Below are positions 45,555 to 55,033 of a stretch of 64,000 nucleotides of DNA, in pieces. Source of the stretch: Cylindrotheca closterium (taxonomy: Eukaryota; Bacillariophyta; Bacillariophyceae; Bacillariales; Bacillariaceae). The notes below the pieces were generated by a model. The model did not search any database. It was not told the DNA's origin and saw nothing but the letters and a program-made list of their open reading frames with translations. A program made the position numbers and the translations under genes. Position 1 is the stretch's first letter, and each line of letters opens with the position of its first letter. The stretch spans positions 1-64,000 of the forward strand of contig CAKOGP040001869.1 of assembly GCA_933822405.4 (NCBI GenBank), read 5' to 3'.

Positions 45555-46238
45555 GGTGAAGAAAATGACAACGTTTTGGGTTTTAGACTTCGCTTGTTGG
45601 TGATGTGGAATGGAATGGATTTGATTTGCAGTTTTTTTTAATTAAAAATCGAACAATTCGACATCACTAAAACACACGGATGAAGGACGGTTTTCAAGAG
45701 GGCCTACTGTACTTTGTCGGGGGGGGGAGGGGCCACTAAAAGTAGAAGCCAATTCGCCAATTCAGTAAATTGGGTCGCGGATTGGGCCTCTGGCTATGGC
45801 TCAATTTAGCGATCTATTCACAACGATGTCTTCTAGTGGGAATGAAAACACAATACCACCGGGATCACACATATAATGTTTCGAAAATTACTTAACAGTG
45901 GTATACATCGCTAAAGCAGTGAGATTGGGAAAAGTTTCAAATTGTAGTCGTGATTCGTGATCGGCTGCCCGAGATGAGTGAGAGGGAGTGAAAGTTGTTG
46001 TTCTTGTTGGACCATCTGAAGCCAGTTTAACCATGACTAGAAGAAATGGCGTTAAAAGGAAAGAGTCGCCAGTTTAGCAGTTTAGCAATCTTCTACAAGC
46101 AAATCGATTATTTCGATCTTTGAACCGTGTGCTTTATTTTCTGTTTTAAAATATAGTCAAAATGCTGACAGACCCTCTATTGTACACCCCCTCGAGTTGA
46201 TAGTTGTTAAACAAAAATGTGTGGATGCTCGTTCCCGT
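45555..46238. other. Intergenic upstream of MMS19
   Basis: No gene seen. A run of nine G, then A, then four G at 45719-45732, and a CTACTGTAC word just before it, both near the MMS19 start. Confidence 0.5.
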
Positions 46239-47411
46239 TTATCGAATAGTAGCAATACATCGTTGTGCTTGTTGCATTAGCATGTTGTGTCGTGCTTCGC
46301 CAGCTGCAAAGGCAGACTCGAACGCTTCGTTCAATTCCATAGTGTCTTCATCACCATGGATAAAGAATTCCATGGAGCCGAGAGCGGCACACGCAGCTCT
46401 TGGATGCTTCTCAGCGGCCTTGACATCCTCCAAGAGGACAGCCCGAAGGTCGCCTCTAAGAAATGCAGGAATGATCCCAGTGGCCTTGATGGCGTGGGCA
46501 AGTACTTGTAAAGCCAAGATTCGTAGTTGAGCGTAGTCTTCATCTTCCTTTCGGCTGATAATATAACTGAACACTTGAGGGCCAACATCGCTTTCGCTGT
46601 CGGGCTTGAGGAGCTCAGCAGAGACTTTTCTGGAAGTTTGAGGAGACATCTTCTCCGGATCCACTAGAGTGGCAAGGGTAGAGAGACCGAGGTACTGTCC
46701 ATCAAATCCTGGGATTCGAAGCATCTTGGAGACAACCAAGAGCGAAGAAGCACCACTGGGTGGTGGGACGTAACTGTCATCTTCATCATCCGAAACCTCT
46801 GGGAGGTTTCTCGAAGAGAGTGTCATTGGTGTGGGAGCGGGTGGCTTGCCTTCAGCAGCATTCAGAATAGCTTTCGTTTCGTTGTAGAAAGCCAAGCCAG
46901 AGCCAAAGCGCCGTTGGACTTCCACAATGATTCCATCGCTGAATTGATCGCGTCCACGGTACAAGCGAACACGAAAGTCAACACCTTCAGTAGACATGCA
47001 TCTGACCTTAGCTTTAGCGTCATCGTATGAGGCTTCAATTGATCGTTCTCGAAGCACCTTGGCAATACGTGAAGCGATTGTCTCGCAAGAAGTACCGGCT
47101 ATAAAGACGGCTGTGCGCTCCAGAGGGTAAAATTCTGGCAATGTTGGAACAGTGTGAAGAGCCCAGTTGTACACCTGTCTACTTTTATTGGGGACTGAGG
47201 CTTGTAATTTAGATGGGGCTGTTTGCATCATAGGTGACGGCAGCATGGGAGATGCGAATTGAGTATTGGATAGATTGGGGCTAAAGTTGGGCCGTACGCC
47301 TCCAATTCTTCGGGTGACTTCTTCTTCATCGTCATCCATATTCCTCTTGGGGATTGCAGGGACACCCTTCTTGCTGCCTGGGGGTCTGCGGTTTCTATCG
47401 TTAGGGTTCAT
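46239..47411 (-). CDS. Unknown protein, KA1-like then helical repeats
   Basis: 390 residues from ATG 47411, single exon. The basic leader (NDRNRRPPGSKKGVPAIPKR) and Met/Pro/Ser linker precede a compact alpha/beta block, about residues 95-210 (ERTAVFIAGTSCETIASRIA, VLRERSIEASYDDAKAKVRC, DFRVRLYRGRDQFSDGIIVE), whose strand order looks like a KA1 domain. The second half is helical and HEAT-like: FDGQYLGLSTLATLVDPEKM, LRILALQVLAHAIKATG, AACAALGSMEFFIHGDEDTM. I know no named protein with this pairing. KA1 domains bind acidic lipids; that role here is only inferred. The open frame upstream to 47576 is probably leader. Confidence 0.72.
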   Translation of the reverse strand: MNPNDRNRRPPGSKKGVPAIPKRNMDDDEEEVTRRIGGVRPNFSPNLSNTQFASPMLPSPMMQTAPSKLQASVPNKSRQVYNWALHTVPTLPEFYPLERTAVFIAGTSCETIASRIAKVLRERSIEASYDDAKAKVRCMSTEGVDFRVRLYRGRDQFSDGIIVEVQRRFGSGLAFYNETKAILNAAEGKPPAPTPMTLSSRNLPEVSDDEDDSYVPPPSGASSLLVVSKMLRIPGFDGQYLGLSTLATLVDPEKMSPQTSRKVSAELLKPDSESDVGPQVFSYIISRKEDEDYAQLRILALQVLAHAIKATGIIPAFLRGDLRAVLLEDVKAAEKHPRAACAALGSMEFFIHGDEDTMELNEAFESAFAAGEARHNMLMQQAQRCIATIR

Positions 47412-48342
47412 TGTTTGATGTTTGTTGTTTGTTGTTTGCTCTAAAATCTTGTGGTTGATTGCTTTTATGCTAATGCTTGGGCCCTGGTTTTGGCTGTCTT
47501 CCGTGTTTTGCATCGTTCGTACGAAAACTTCGTACGTAGAAATACACCTGTCGTGGGCGCTGGCTCTAAATAGCAACCCCGATTGGAATTTACAAGTACT
47601 GGGCGTAGTGGCGTCCGGACCCCAGAAATCGTGCTTCCTTCAGATTCCCGCCGACGGGTAGTATTTAAAGGATTGCGCATCAGCAATGGCAGCCGTGCGA
47701 AAAAAATTGAGCTTTGTGGTACTCACATTCGTACTGCCGCTCGTAGATCCTACGTACAAAACCCGGGAATCGACGGAAGTCAATCGCGAAACGGGATGGA
47801 CTTTTAACATTCCGCTTCCGGTTGGAATGGGCAGATTTTGCCTCTATCTTCAACAAAATCACTCAAATTACCTCAAAAAAATCCCAAAAGACTTTGTTAT
47901 TCGAACTGTGAATGGGATTTTTAATGGAATTTCCGGTCACATTTATGATCGAACAGCACCGAATTTTAATTAATATTATGAGGAAACGAATGCTCCAGGA
48001 TCATTCCCAGTTGCCTGGTTGAAGCCTCCGGATCGTTCTCATCAAAAGTAAATAAACTCAGTGTGTCACCACAGTGAGATACCGGCGCAATGCTGGTACC
48101 TGGTACCGTCCTACTGTACAGTATGGCCTATCCCCCCCTCATGAATTCTCCTCCCCACAAAAGAGAAAAGCGACAATAAGATTTTTCTTTTGAGCTTTTA
48201 TTTGTTCTGAAACTACAATTAGTGGTTGTCAAAGCAATCACAGATGGGAGGGCGAAAACCACATCAAAGATATTTTTCGTTTCTGAATGTGCCACCACCA
48301 AACAGGAATTACTGGCTTGTAGATAACGCTATCCATTCCCGA
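47412..48342. other. Intergenic with palindrome cluster
   Basis: No well-supported gene; a 95-codon plus-strand frame at 47686-47973 lacks features. GGTACC twice and TACTGTACAGTA lie at 48095-48123. Confidence 0.5.
48095..48123. promoter_or_regulatory. GGTACC repeat plus TACTGTACAGTA palindrome
   Basis: GGTACC at 48095-48100 and 48102-48107, then the perfect 12-bp palindrome TACTGTACAGTA at 48112-48123. Same word family as elsewhere in the window; function unknown. Confidence 0.3.
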
Positions 48343-48651
48343 TCACCTGTATTCAGTCGACAAGACTGAAAGCATTTCTTCTTTCCATCGTGGGTCATTG
48401 GATTCGACCTTCGGATAGCTACGGTAAAGGCTGCTCCTCGATAAGAACTCTTCTTGTTCTTCTAGTAGGGATCGAGTGTGAATCCGAAACGGTCGAGGTT
48501 CTCGTCCAGGGGAATCGATAAATTCATCCATCAGCCAGTCAATTAGCAGTCCATCTTCGTTGCGCTTGCAGCACTCAGTGTGACTGAACAGGTACGGCGT
48601 GGACGTGAATATTTCGAGTGATGTGATATAATATATAGGGGATAAATGCAA
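48343..48651 (-). CDS. Possible small gene or terminal exon, unknown
   Basis: A 102-codon frame just 3' of the HDAC gene, same strand. The first 25 residues look non-coding, but the rest reads like protein: CCKRNEDGLLIDWLMDEFID, RPFRIHTRSLLEEQEEFLSR, SLYRSYPKVESNDPRWKEEM. CAG near 48596 (minus) could be an acceptor joining an unseen exon. It could be a separate small gene, a relic, or chance. No family recognised. Confidence 0.35.
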   Translation of the reverse strand: MHLSPIYYITSLEIFTSTPYLFSHTECCKRNEDGLLIDWLMDEFIDSPGREPRPFRIHTRSLLEEQEEFLSRSSLYRSYPKVESNDPRWKEEMLSVLSTEYR

Positions 48652-48740
48652 TATTCTTTTTTCTGAATAGATTCTTTACACACGTTACAAAACTAGAGTA
48701 GCATGCAACATTCTGTTACATGATGTTCGAACGCAAGCCT

Positions 48741-50125
48741 CTAAGAGGCAAGTTCAGAAGCATGCTCCTTTCTCCCCGTATCTTCGTGGGTGATCCTCTT
48801 GTCTGGATCACCTTCGTCTGGGCCAGGAGTATCGACTTCCATTTGCATGCTGCGAGGGTTGAGCTGGGATTCAACTTGACCAGTTTGTATCTGGGTACTA
48901 GGAACTGGTTCGACATCTCGCAGAATCTCCAACAATTGCGACTTCGTTGTATCCAAGTACTCGGGGGAGTTGATGTTTTCCATGTTGCTGACTGGCAAGT
49001 GCAGACGATAGTCAGGACCAAAGTACTCGAAGTAATCGTTGAATGGAAGTTCATCCTTGACGTTCTCGCCAGTCAATACGGCAGTCTCATAGGTCCAGCA
49101 TCTTGGAACATTGCGCAAAGTGTAACCACCGCCTCCCAATACCAACATGGGAACACCAAAGCTTCGCACAAACTCGACACAGTCCGCATGCCCCTTCACG
49201 GAAAGGTTGAAGCAACCAAGGCGATCACCAGACAAACTATCTGCACCGCACTGCAACACCACAGCTCCTGGAGCAAACATTTCCATAATCTTGCCAACAA
49301 CAGGTCGGAAAATACTTCTGTAAGCCTTGTCATCCATTCCATCATTGAGAGGGAAATTGATAGCGTAGTTCTTTCCTTCATTATATCCATAATCCTTAAC
49401 ATCCCCAGTTCCCGGAAAATACTCTCCAAACTTGTGGAAAGAACACGTCATAACCCTGTTGGTGGTATAGAAGGCTTCCTCCACACCGTCTCCGTGATGG
49501 ATATCGATATCAATGTACAGCACACGTTCGTGTTTCTTCAATAACTCCAAAATGGCAAGAACGCAATCGTTAACGTAGCAGAATCCAGATGCCTCAGCCT
49601 TCTTCGCGTGATGCAGTCCTCCAGCCCAGTTAATGACAATGTCCACCATGTTTTCGTTCAGGCGCGATGCACCACCAATGGAGCCAGAGGTGTAAAGTTG
49701 GCAAAACTCAAAGAGTCCGTCAAAGACCGGACAGTCCTCTCCGACGTTAAATCGTTGTAATTGTCGAATGTAGTCTTGCATATTGTCAGGGGTAATGACC
49801 TTCAAAAAGTTGATGTAATCGTCACTGTGGAAGCGAGTCATGGCGGTCGGAGACACCAAGCGTGGACGAAAAACCTCCATTTTGCGGTAGAGCCCATAAT
49901 TGACAACCAAGTTGTGGGTCATGCGAACACGGTGAGGTTTCATGGGGTGACCTGGATTAATGAAGGGAGATAGCAACGTTAGTTTGAAGCATATGAACGG
50001 ACGATACCGCCCTCTATTGGAACTGGCTGTCGGTGTCATTCGAGATGCCAATACTCACCTTGCCCATAGTGATAATTCCCAACTTCTGCGTCGTAGAAAT
50101 ACGAAACTCTTCGTTGATCCGTCAT
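48741..50125 (-). CDS. HDAC1: Class I histone deacetylase (RPD3/HDAC1 type)
   Basis: Zn-dependent lysine deacetylase of nuclear corepressor complexes. Two exons, 50125-50059 (short, [22 protein letters not shown]) and 49951-48741, with a 107-bp GT-AG intron, give 425 residues; the join restores [18 protein letters not shown]. Catalytic features: the His pair in [19 protein letters not shown], zinc ligands in [14 protein letters not shown] and [11 protein letters not shown], the active-site Tyr in [14 protein letters not shown], and the substrate Phe in [13 protein letters not shown]. The C-terminal tail is short and acidic. All catalytic residues are present. Class I is clear from [13 protein letters not shown] and overall length. 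Confidence 0.96.
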
Positions 50126-50445
50126 TTGAAAGACTCCTACGTAGTCTACAAGCAAAGCCAGGCACTGATAGCAGATATCTAACAAGTTGGACTGACAGTT
50201 GGGTTCTTAACTGTGGAGTGAGCTTTGGATGAAGTTGTTGCTCTCATCATTTGACGAGCTCGAACGTCGATCTATGTACCATCAAAGCGTATGTAGCATT
50301 CTACGGGCAAAAATGAGAATTGAAAGACGACGTACGGACGACAAATCATCTGTACAGTCTACAGTCGTCTACAGTACCTGGTACTGTAGGTACAAGAGGT
50401 TCATCAGGTCCTGTTCTACCGGTAGTAGTCATACTCTTGTTAGAA
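50126..50445. other. Region upstream of HDAC
   Basis: 320 bp between the HDAC start and the 3' end of the S1 gene; no gene seen. Contains the palindrome at 50369-50389. Confidence 0.5.
50369..50389. promoter_or_regulatory. Perfect palindrome CTACAGTACC-T-GGTACTGTAG
   Basis: 10-bp perfect arms round a single T, about 245 bp upstream of the HDAC start. The longest member of the TAC/GTA word set in the window. Confidence 0.35.
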
Positions 50446-51975
50446 TTATTGGTCCGTGGTTGCCTCTGTTTGCTCTCTTCTTGCAGCTCTTCTCGCTAGT
50501 TTTCGAGCTCTCTTTAGCTCCACGGGGGTCATTGTAGATTCATCCGGGGGTCGGACTAGTTTTGGTGGTAGTACTCCTGGTGTCCGAGTAGCAGGCTTCT
50601 CAGCACTTGTAGTTGCCTTTCGGAAAGAATCATCTCTGTTTAAGTCTTTCTTTAACGCAGCAGGCTTCGGTTTGGACTTCTTGCTGCGAGACACTTTGCG
50701 CTCTTTTCGGGCCACCATGGACTTATGTTCATCTGCGATTCTTGCCTCGGACTGCAAACTAACAGTAATTTTCTTTTGCTTACGGTCAATTTCAACAATC
50801 CGAGGGACAAGCTCGTCACCTTCCTTAAACATGATTTCAGGCGATTCCACATAGTCGTCACTCAGCCGAGACACGTGACAAAACGCATCCGAGTGGCAGC
50901 CAATATCAATGAAAACGCCAAAGGGCTTGACGTAGACCACCTTTCCAGTGTAACACTTCCCAACAGCAAAATCTGTGACGGGTTTTCTCCCGGTACAATA
51001 TCTGCTCGAGGCTTTTCCTTCCTTCTTTTCAGTTGGATTGGTTTCCCCATTGCCTTCATCCCCAGTAGCATTGCCACTTTTGCTCGGTGTGGACTTGGCC
51101 TCTTCAACTGCTGAAGTGATTTCGGCAACTACTTTGTCCGTATCCTTCCGACCGCGTCGTCGACGTCCTCGTTGCCGGCGAGGTTCGCCAGGTTCGTCAT
51201 CTGAACCCGAATCATTCATTGTATCGTTGCTAGGTTTGGAAGCTGGTGTTTCTGTGCCACTTGCTGATTTTTCGGATGAATCATCGTCTGGTGCTGGTGT
51301 TTCTTGTGTCTCACTCATACTTTTTTCGCTGCTACCACTTGCTGAACCACTTGCTGATTTTTCGGATGAATCATCTAGTTCCGGTTCTGGTTCTGGTGCT
51401 GATGTTTCTTTCTTCTCGCTCACAATTGTTTCACCACTACCACCCCTGGGAAAGGCCTTGATTTCCTCTGCCACGTCTTTATTCTTTTTGGAAGGCGTAT
51501 CCTTCGTTTCTTCTTCTTTGGACGAATGAGCTTTCTTGTTCTTATTTTGAACAGAAAAATTCTCCTTTGCACGTTCCCATTCATTCAACCTTTTCAAGAC
51601 GGCTTCCCGTTCTTCAGCATTGTCCTCTCCCAATTGTTCCAACTTTCGCTTCAAATGTTTTGGTTTCTTGGAGGGGTTCTTCTTTTTCGATTTCGTTTGT
51701 TGGAATTTCTTGAAAGTTGCAGCACCATGCTTTGCCGAGTTCCTATTGTTGTGATTGCTATTATTATTATTATTATTATTGCTGTTGTTGAATTTGCCAA
51801 CCACTTTAGCGCCCTTCCCAAATGGTTTCTTTTGGAATTGGTGTTTGGCGACTGGTTTCATGCGAGCATCATTTCGCTTGAATGGTGGGGTCTTCTTGTC
51901 GGCTGCAGACGCGCCGCCACCATCCTGTCCAGCCCGTTTCAGACGTCGTCGTTCTTTGGCTCCTTCACCTCCCAT
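50446..51975 (-). CDS. S1-domain RNA-binding protein with disordered N-terminus
   Basis: 509 residues, single exon, ATG 51975. The first 300 residues are Lys/Asn-rich then Ser/Glu-rich, with an Asn run from an (AAT)-type repeat near 51757-51785, a KHLKRKLEQL helix, three copies of the DSSEKSASG-type unit, and a basic patch RRQRGRRRRGRK. The S1 OB-fold lies at about residues 345-425: VGKCYTGKVVYVKPFGVFID, SDAFCHVSRLSDDYV, FKEGDELVPRIVEID, KKITVSLQSEAR. The C-terminus is basic. S1 domains bind RNA, as in ribosome biogenesis and translation factors; a nuclear or nucleolar site is suggested by the basic runs. The exact role is unknown. Confidence 0.85.
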   Translation of the reverse strand: MGGEGAKERRRLKRAGQDGGGASAADKKTPPFKRNDARMKPVAKHQFQKKPFGKGAKVVGKFNNSNNNNNNNSNHNNRNSAKHGAATFKKFQQTKSKKKNPSKKPKHLKRKLEQLGEDNAEEREAVLKRLNEWERAKENFSVQNKNKKAHSSKEEETKDTPSKKNKDVAEEIKAFPRGGSGETIVSEKKETSAPEPEPELDDSSEKSASGSASGSSEKSMSETQETPAPDDDSSEKSASGTETPASKPSNDTMNDSGSDDEPGEPRRQRGRRRRGRKDTDKVVAEITSAVEEAKSTPSKSGNATGDEGNGETNPTEKKEGKASSRYCTGRKPVTDFAVGKCYTGKVVYVKPFGVFIDIGCHSDAFCHVSRLSDDYVESPEIMFKEGDELVPRIVEIDRKQKKITVSLQSEARIADEHKSMVARKERKVSRSKKSKPKPAALKKDLNRDDSFRKATTSAEKPATRTPGVLPPKLVRPPDESTMTPVELKRARKLARRAARREQTEATTDQ

Positions 51976-52352
51976 TGTTCGGTCGAATAATAGAGTCGCG
52001 ACACTTTCAACTGTACTGTAGCAAGACGATGGTTACGGAATCCAAATATTCTCTTTAGTATTTGTTCTCTTCAAGGCAAGAAAATCATGAGATTTTGGAC
52101 TGGTTGGTGGAAGCTCCATTTTCGCGCGGTCGCACAGACTACGAAATAAAATACTGTACAAACAAAAGGGTCTCAAAAACATTCAACTTATGTCACATAC
52201 TGTACTCTTTACAGACACATAGAAAGCAGGAGGCATCATAATCTTGCAACACAAGAGGAAATGCACTCACTGTGGGGCACGGCACGATGATATATAGTGC
52301 CGACCATTTTTTTGTTTGATATATAGAATGGGCTGTGATTGACTGACTCGTC
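51976..52352. other. Upstream of S1 gene
   Basis: No gene seen. Several TACTGTA words near 52010, 52150 and 52198. Confidence 0.5.
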
Positions 52353-54008
52353 TTATGACAGTTCTCTTGCATCCTCTATAGACATGGATCGTCCCAGAGT
52401 CAAGGAGTCGTTTTCCGGTTTGGAATTGATATTTTGGCCTTGATAATGGGGGGTCTTGTTTACAATAGGTTTCTTAGAACGACCAGATCTCTGCGAAAAA
52501 GGAAGGACTAGTGAGTATTTGCACCTTCTCTATCAAATCAAGTGCACAAAGAAGTGGCTAATTCATAACACAATCTTACCTTTCCATCGTCGTGACCGGG
52601 TGGATGCACATGATGATCCAAAACGACTTGCTCGTCAGCAGCTGTGCAACCATGTCCACTTGTTCGACGACCAATACTTCTTGCCCATCGCAAGACCTTG
52701 CCAGCAAACTTGGACAGCTTATGAGCTGACTTTTGCCATTTGGCAGACGAGTTTGTCGGATCGTAAATATACTCTTCGTGGGCCGCGGGGTTATCATTCC
52801 ACGAATTGCCCTCCCATTGAAAGGCATCGTCGTCATCAATGGCGTGGGTCCGTTGGCGACCAGCGACAACTACGACTCGAGGTGCCACTTCAGAGTCCAG
52901 TAGATCTGGTGGCTGAGAGTTCACTAGTTTCACATTGCCTTGTCGCAAGCGTGCCTCCTTGATTCGGTTCAAGGTAATAACCCAGTCATTACAGGATACC
53001 TTAGAATCAGATCTCAAGAAATAAGGTCTATTCTTGATATTGATTGTAAAGGTGCATCCAGTTGGGTCTTGATTGTTCACCAAAATGTACCCAACCTTGG
53101 CTAGATCGAGTGTTGCCAAAAGCTTGACTCGTTTGCTGGATTTGTAGTAAGCCAGACACTCTCCGTCAGATTCAAACCAACGGGTCTGCCATTTTCCGTT
53201 CCTGCCCTGCTTTTGTAGGTATCCAAAGATGATTGCTCCCGGTGGGATGTTCTTTTCACCTTCCTCTTCCGAGTTAGATCGATTCTTGGAACTGTTCATC
53301 TTATCCTAAACCATGGAAAATAACAATTATAAGAATAAGGGAATAAGGGAAGGAGGAGAGTTAGACATGAGTTCTTGCATCATCTACATGCGAATTGGTC
53401 ATTGCTTCTGATCTTCAGTGAATCGTGGTTTCTATTCTCACCTTGAGTGGTTGAATAACCTTGCCAAAGGTTGAAGTGGCATTGTTTCTCGCATATGCTG
53501 GATAATCCGCCGTAATGGAAGACGTTGGATCCGTTTCTTCGTCATCCGAGGTGTACAAGACCCTTGGTTCTGGTGTAGAAGAATAGTGTTGGTGTCGATG
53601 GTTGCTGGGAGCATTGGAATAGTCCCCCAACAAGTCTGCAACTTCTACATCCGCATCATTGAAAGTCGGCGTTTGCAAATCAGGTTGCATAGGAACTTTG
53701 GAACCCGACTTTGGTAGCAATGGAGTCTTATTCCGTCCATCCGGTGGACTCATTTTGGCAGTGTTGGCAGTGGACCGGGCAACGGACACTGGTGAGCTCG
53801 TAACCGAAGGCGGAAGAGTACCTTGATAGGATCGTTGGGGCGATGGCGGTACAATACCAGAAGCAATGCTATCATTGGCTCCATGAGGACCGGTAACGGA
53901 TGATGATGCAGTCTCCGAGTAGTTGCTGGCTAGGCCACTGTTGTCACTGCTGGATCGGACGGGAGTGACTGGAATCTCTCTGGAAAGATCGGCATCTTCC
54001 ATGGCCAT
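52353..54008 (-). CDS. PH-domain protein
   Basis: Three exons, 54008-53442, 53305-52580 and a short 52490-52353, joined by 136- and 89-bp GT-AG introns in phase 0, give 476 residues. The last exon (46 codons with stop) has no start codon of its own; it follows a strong pyrimidine tract and CAG, and begins RSGRSKKPIV. The first 190 residues are Ser/Pro/Asp-rich and disordered. The PH domain (about 210-310) runs GAIIFGYLQKQGRNGKWQTR, WFESDGECLAYYK, FTINIKNRPYFLRSDSK and the final Trp of NDWVITLNRIKEARL. Basic residues in the first turn suit phosphoinositide binding. Role likely membrane-associated signalling or traffic; no catalytic domain. Confidence 0.85.
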
Positions 54009-54579
54009 GGCTCTTACTATGTAGTTGTATGGAATTCTTTGCTTGTTGAGTTTTGTATTGCAATTATCGGTTCAATCAATGTCGAACGTAGACTTTTGCC
54101 TATTTTGCTACAGTACAGTACAGTATTGCGGTACGTTCCAATCGGAAAAAACCTCTGTGTTGTGATGTTTTCTCGTGTCCGACTGAAGCAAGCTAACGGC
54201 TATTTCTTGTCAACAACTGATTCACTACTCTTGATTACAACGCAAGCTTTCGCAAACGAGCCACCAAGAGTGTGAAAAAGAATTGGATGGTTGGTGTTGG
54301 GGTTGACAGAACGAGAGTGCTGTGTTGTGAACGCTCGCAAGTACCGGTACGAGTAGTCAAGGCAAGAACGATTCAATTGAATAGACGACTGCTTGCGGAG
54401 AAAGTCTGAGGAGCCCCGTCCGTCCTTCGCTAGGTACGCTACGTACAAACTGCCTAAGGGCCAGTACTTTGGTCACATTTTGTGTGTGCATCAGTTGCGG
54501 CAGGTGGTTTCTACCGGTGCAGCAGTGCCATTCTCGTATGTCGCTCCTACGCCGACACCTTGACCGTTATTTTTTGAAG
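54009..54579. other. Divergent intergenic region with TAC/GTA words
   Basis: No gene seen. CTACAGTACAGTACAGTA at 54108-54125 and GTACCGGTAC at 54341-54350. Confidence 0.5.
54341..54350. promoter_or_regulatory. GTACCGGTAC palindrome
   Basis: Perfect 10-bp palindrome in the region upstream of the PH-domain gene; same word family as at 8566, 19988, 20572 and 30004. Confidence 0.3.
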
Positions 54580-54888
54580 TCACAGTCGAGCGAATCTCAT
54601 CCGAGTCAGACCAGTCATTGCAGTCGGGGAAAGCGCCATTTTTCCCACGTGCTCGGGAGCTTTTGGCACCTGCCATTGGCTATTGTGGTCCCCAAATTTT
54701 GAGATGGTGGACAAAGTCAAGTTCCCACTCTTGTAGACAATATCAACGTCGAAATTTGATCGGTATGCGCGCCGGACATGCCAATAGATTTCCTTTGTCT
54801 GCTTCCAACCTTTGGAAATGGCGGCAAAATTGTGACTGAAACAGAATAAGACTAGCCAAAGACGAAGGTTAACTGCAGTAATAAACAT
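54580..54888 (-). CDS. Possible small secreted protein
   Basis: A 102-residue frame from ATG 54888, head to head with the LRR gene. It opens with a signal-peptide-like stretch (MFITAVNLRLWLVLFCFSHN, then FAA) followed by a mixed-composition domain (WKQTKEIYWHVRRAYRSNFD, VDIVYKSGNLTLSTISKFG). Hydrophobic leaders arise easily by chance and the end looks weak, so this is a low-confidence call. Confidence 0.27.
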   Translation of the reverse strand: MFITAVNLRLWLVLFCFSHNFAAISKGWKQTKEIYWHVRRAYRSNFDVDIVYKSGNLTLSTISKFGDHNSQWQVPKAPEHVGKMALSPTAMTGLTRMRFARL

Positions 54889-55033
54889 CACCGCAGCAAC
54901 AGAGGGCAACAGCAATAGCAATAGCAGAGGGTACTGTAACAACAACCACACCGGAGCGACGAAAGGTTTACTCCAAGTACAAACAATCTACAGAAACTAG
55001 ATCAAATTATTTGCGCCAAAATCTGAATAAAAC

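Noticed and set aside
47686..47973. 95-codon frame with a hydrophobic start
   Set aside because: Too short, no motif, and no splice partner; could be chance. Kept as unannotated.
48720..49544. 274-codon plus-strand frame
   Set aside because: It lies opposite the HDAC coding exon; the HDAC frame has every family motif, and this one has none.
50975..51529. 184-codon plus-strand frame
   Set aside because: Shadow of the low-complexity part of the S1 gene; its Ser/Leu runs mirror the opposite strand.
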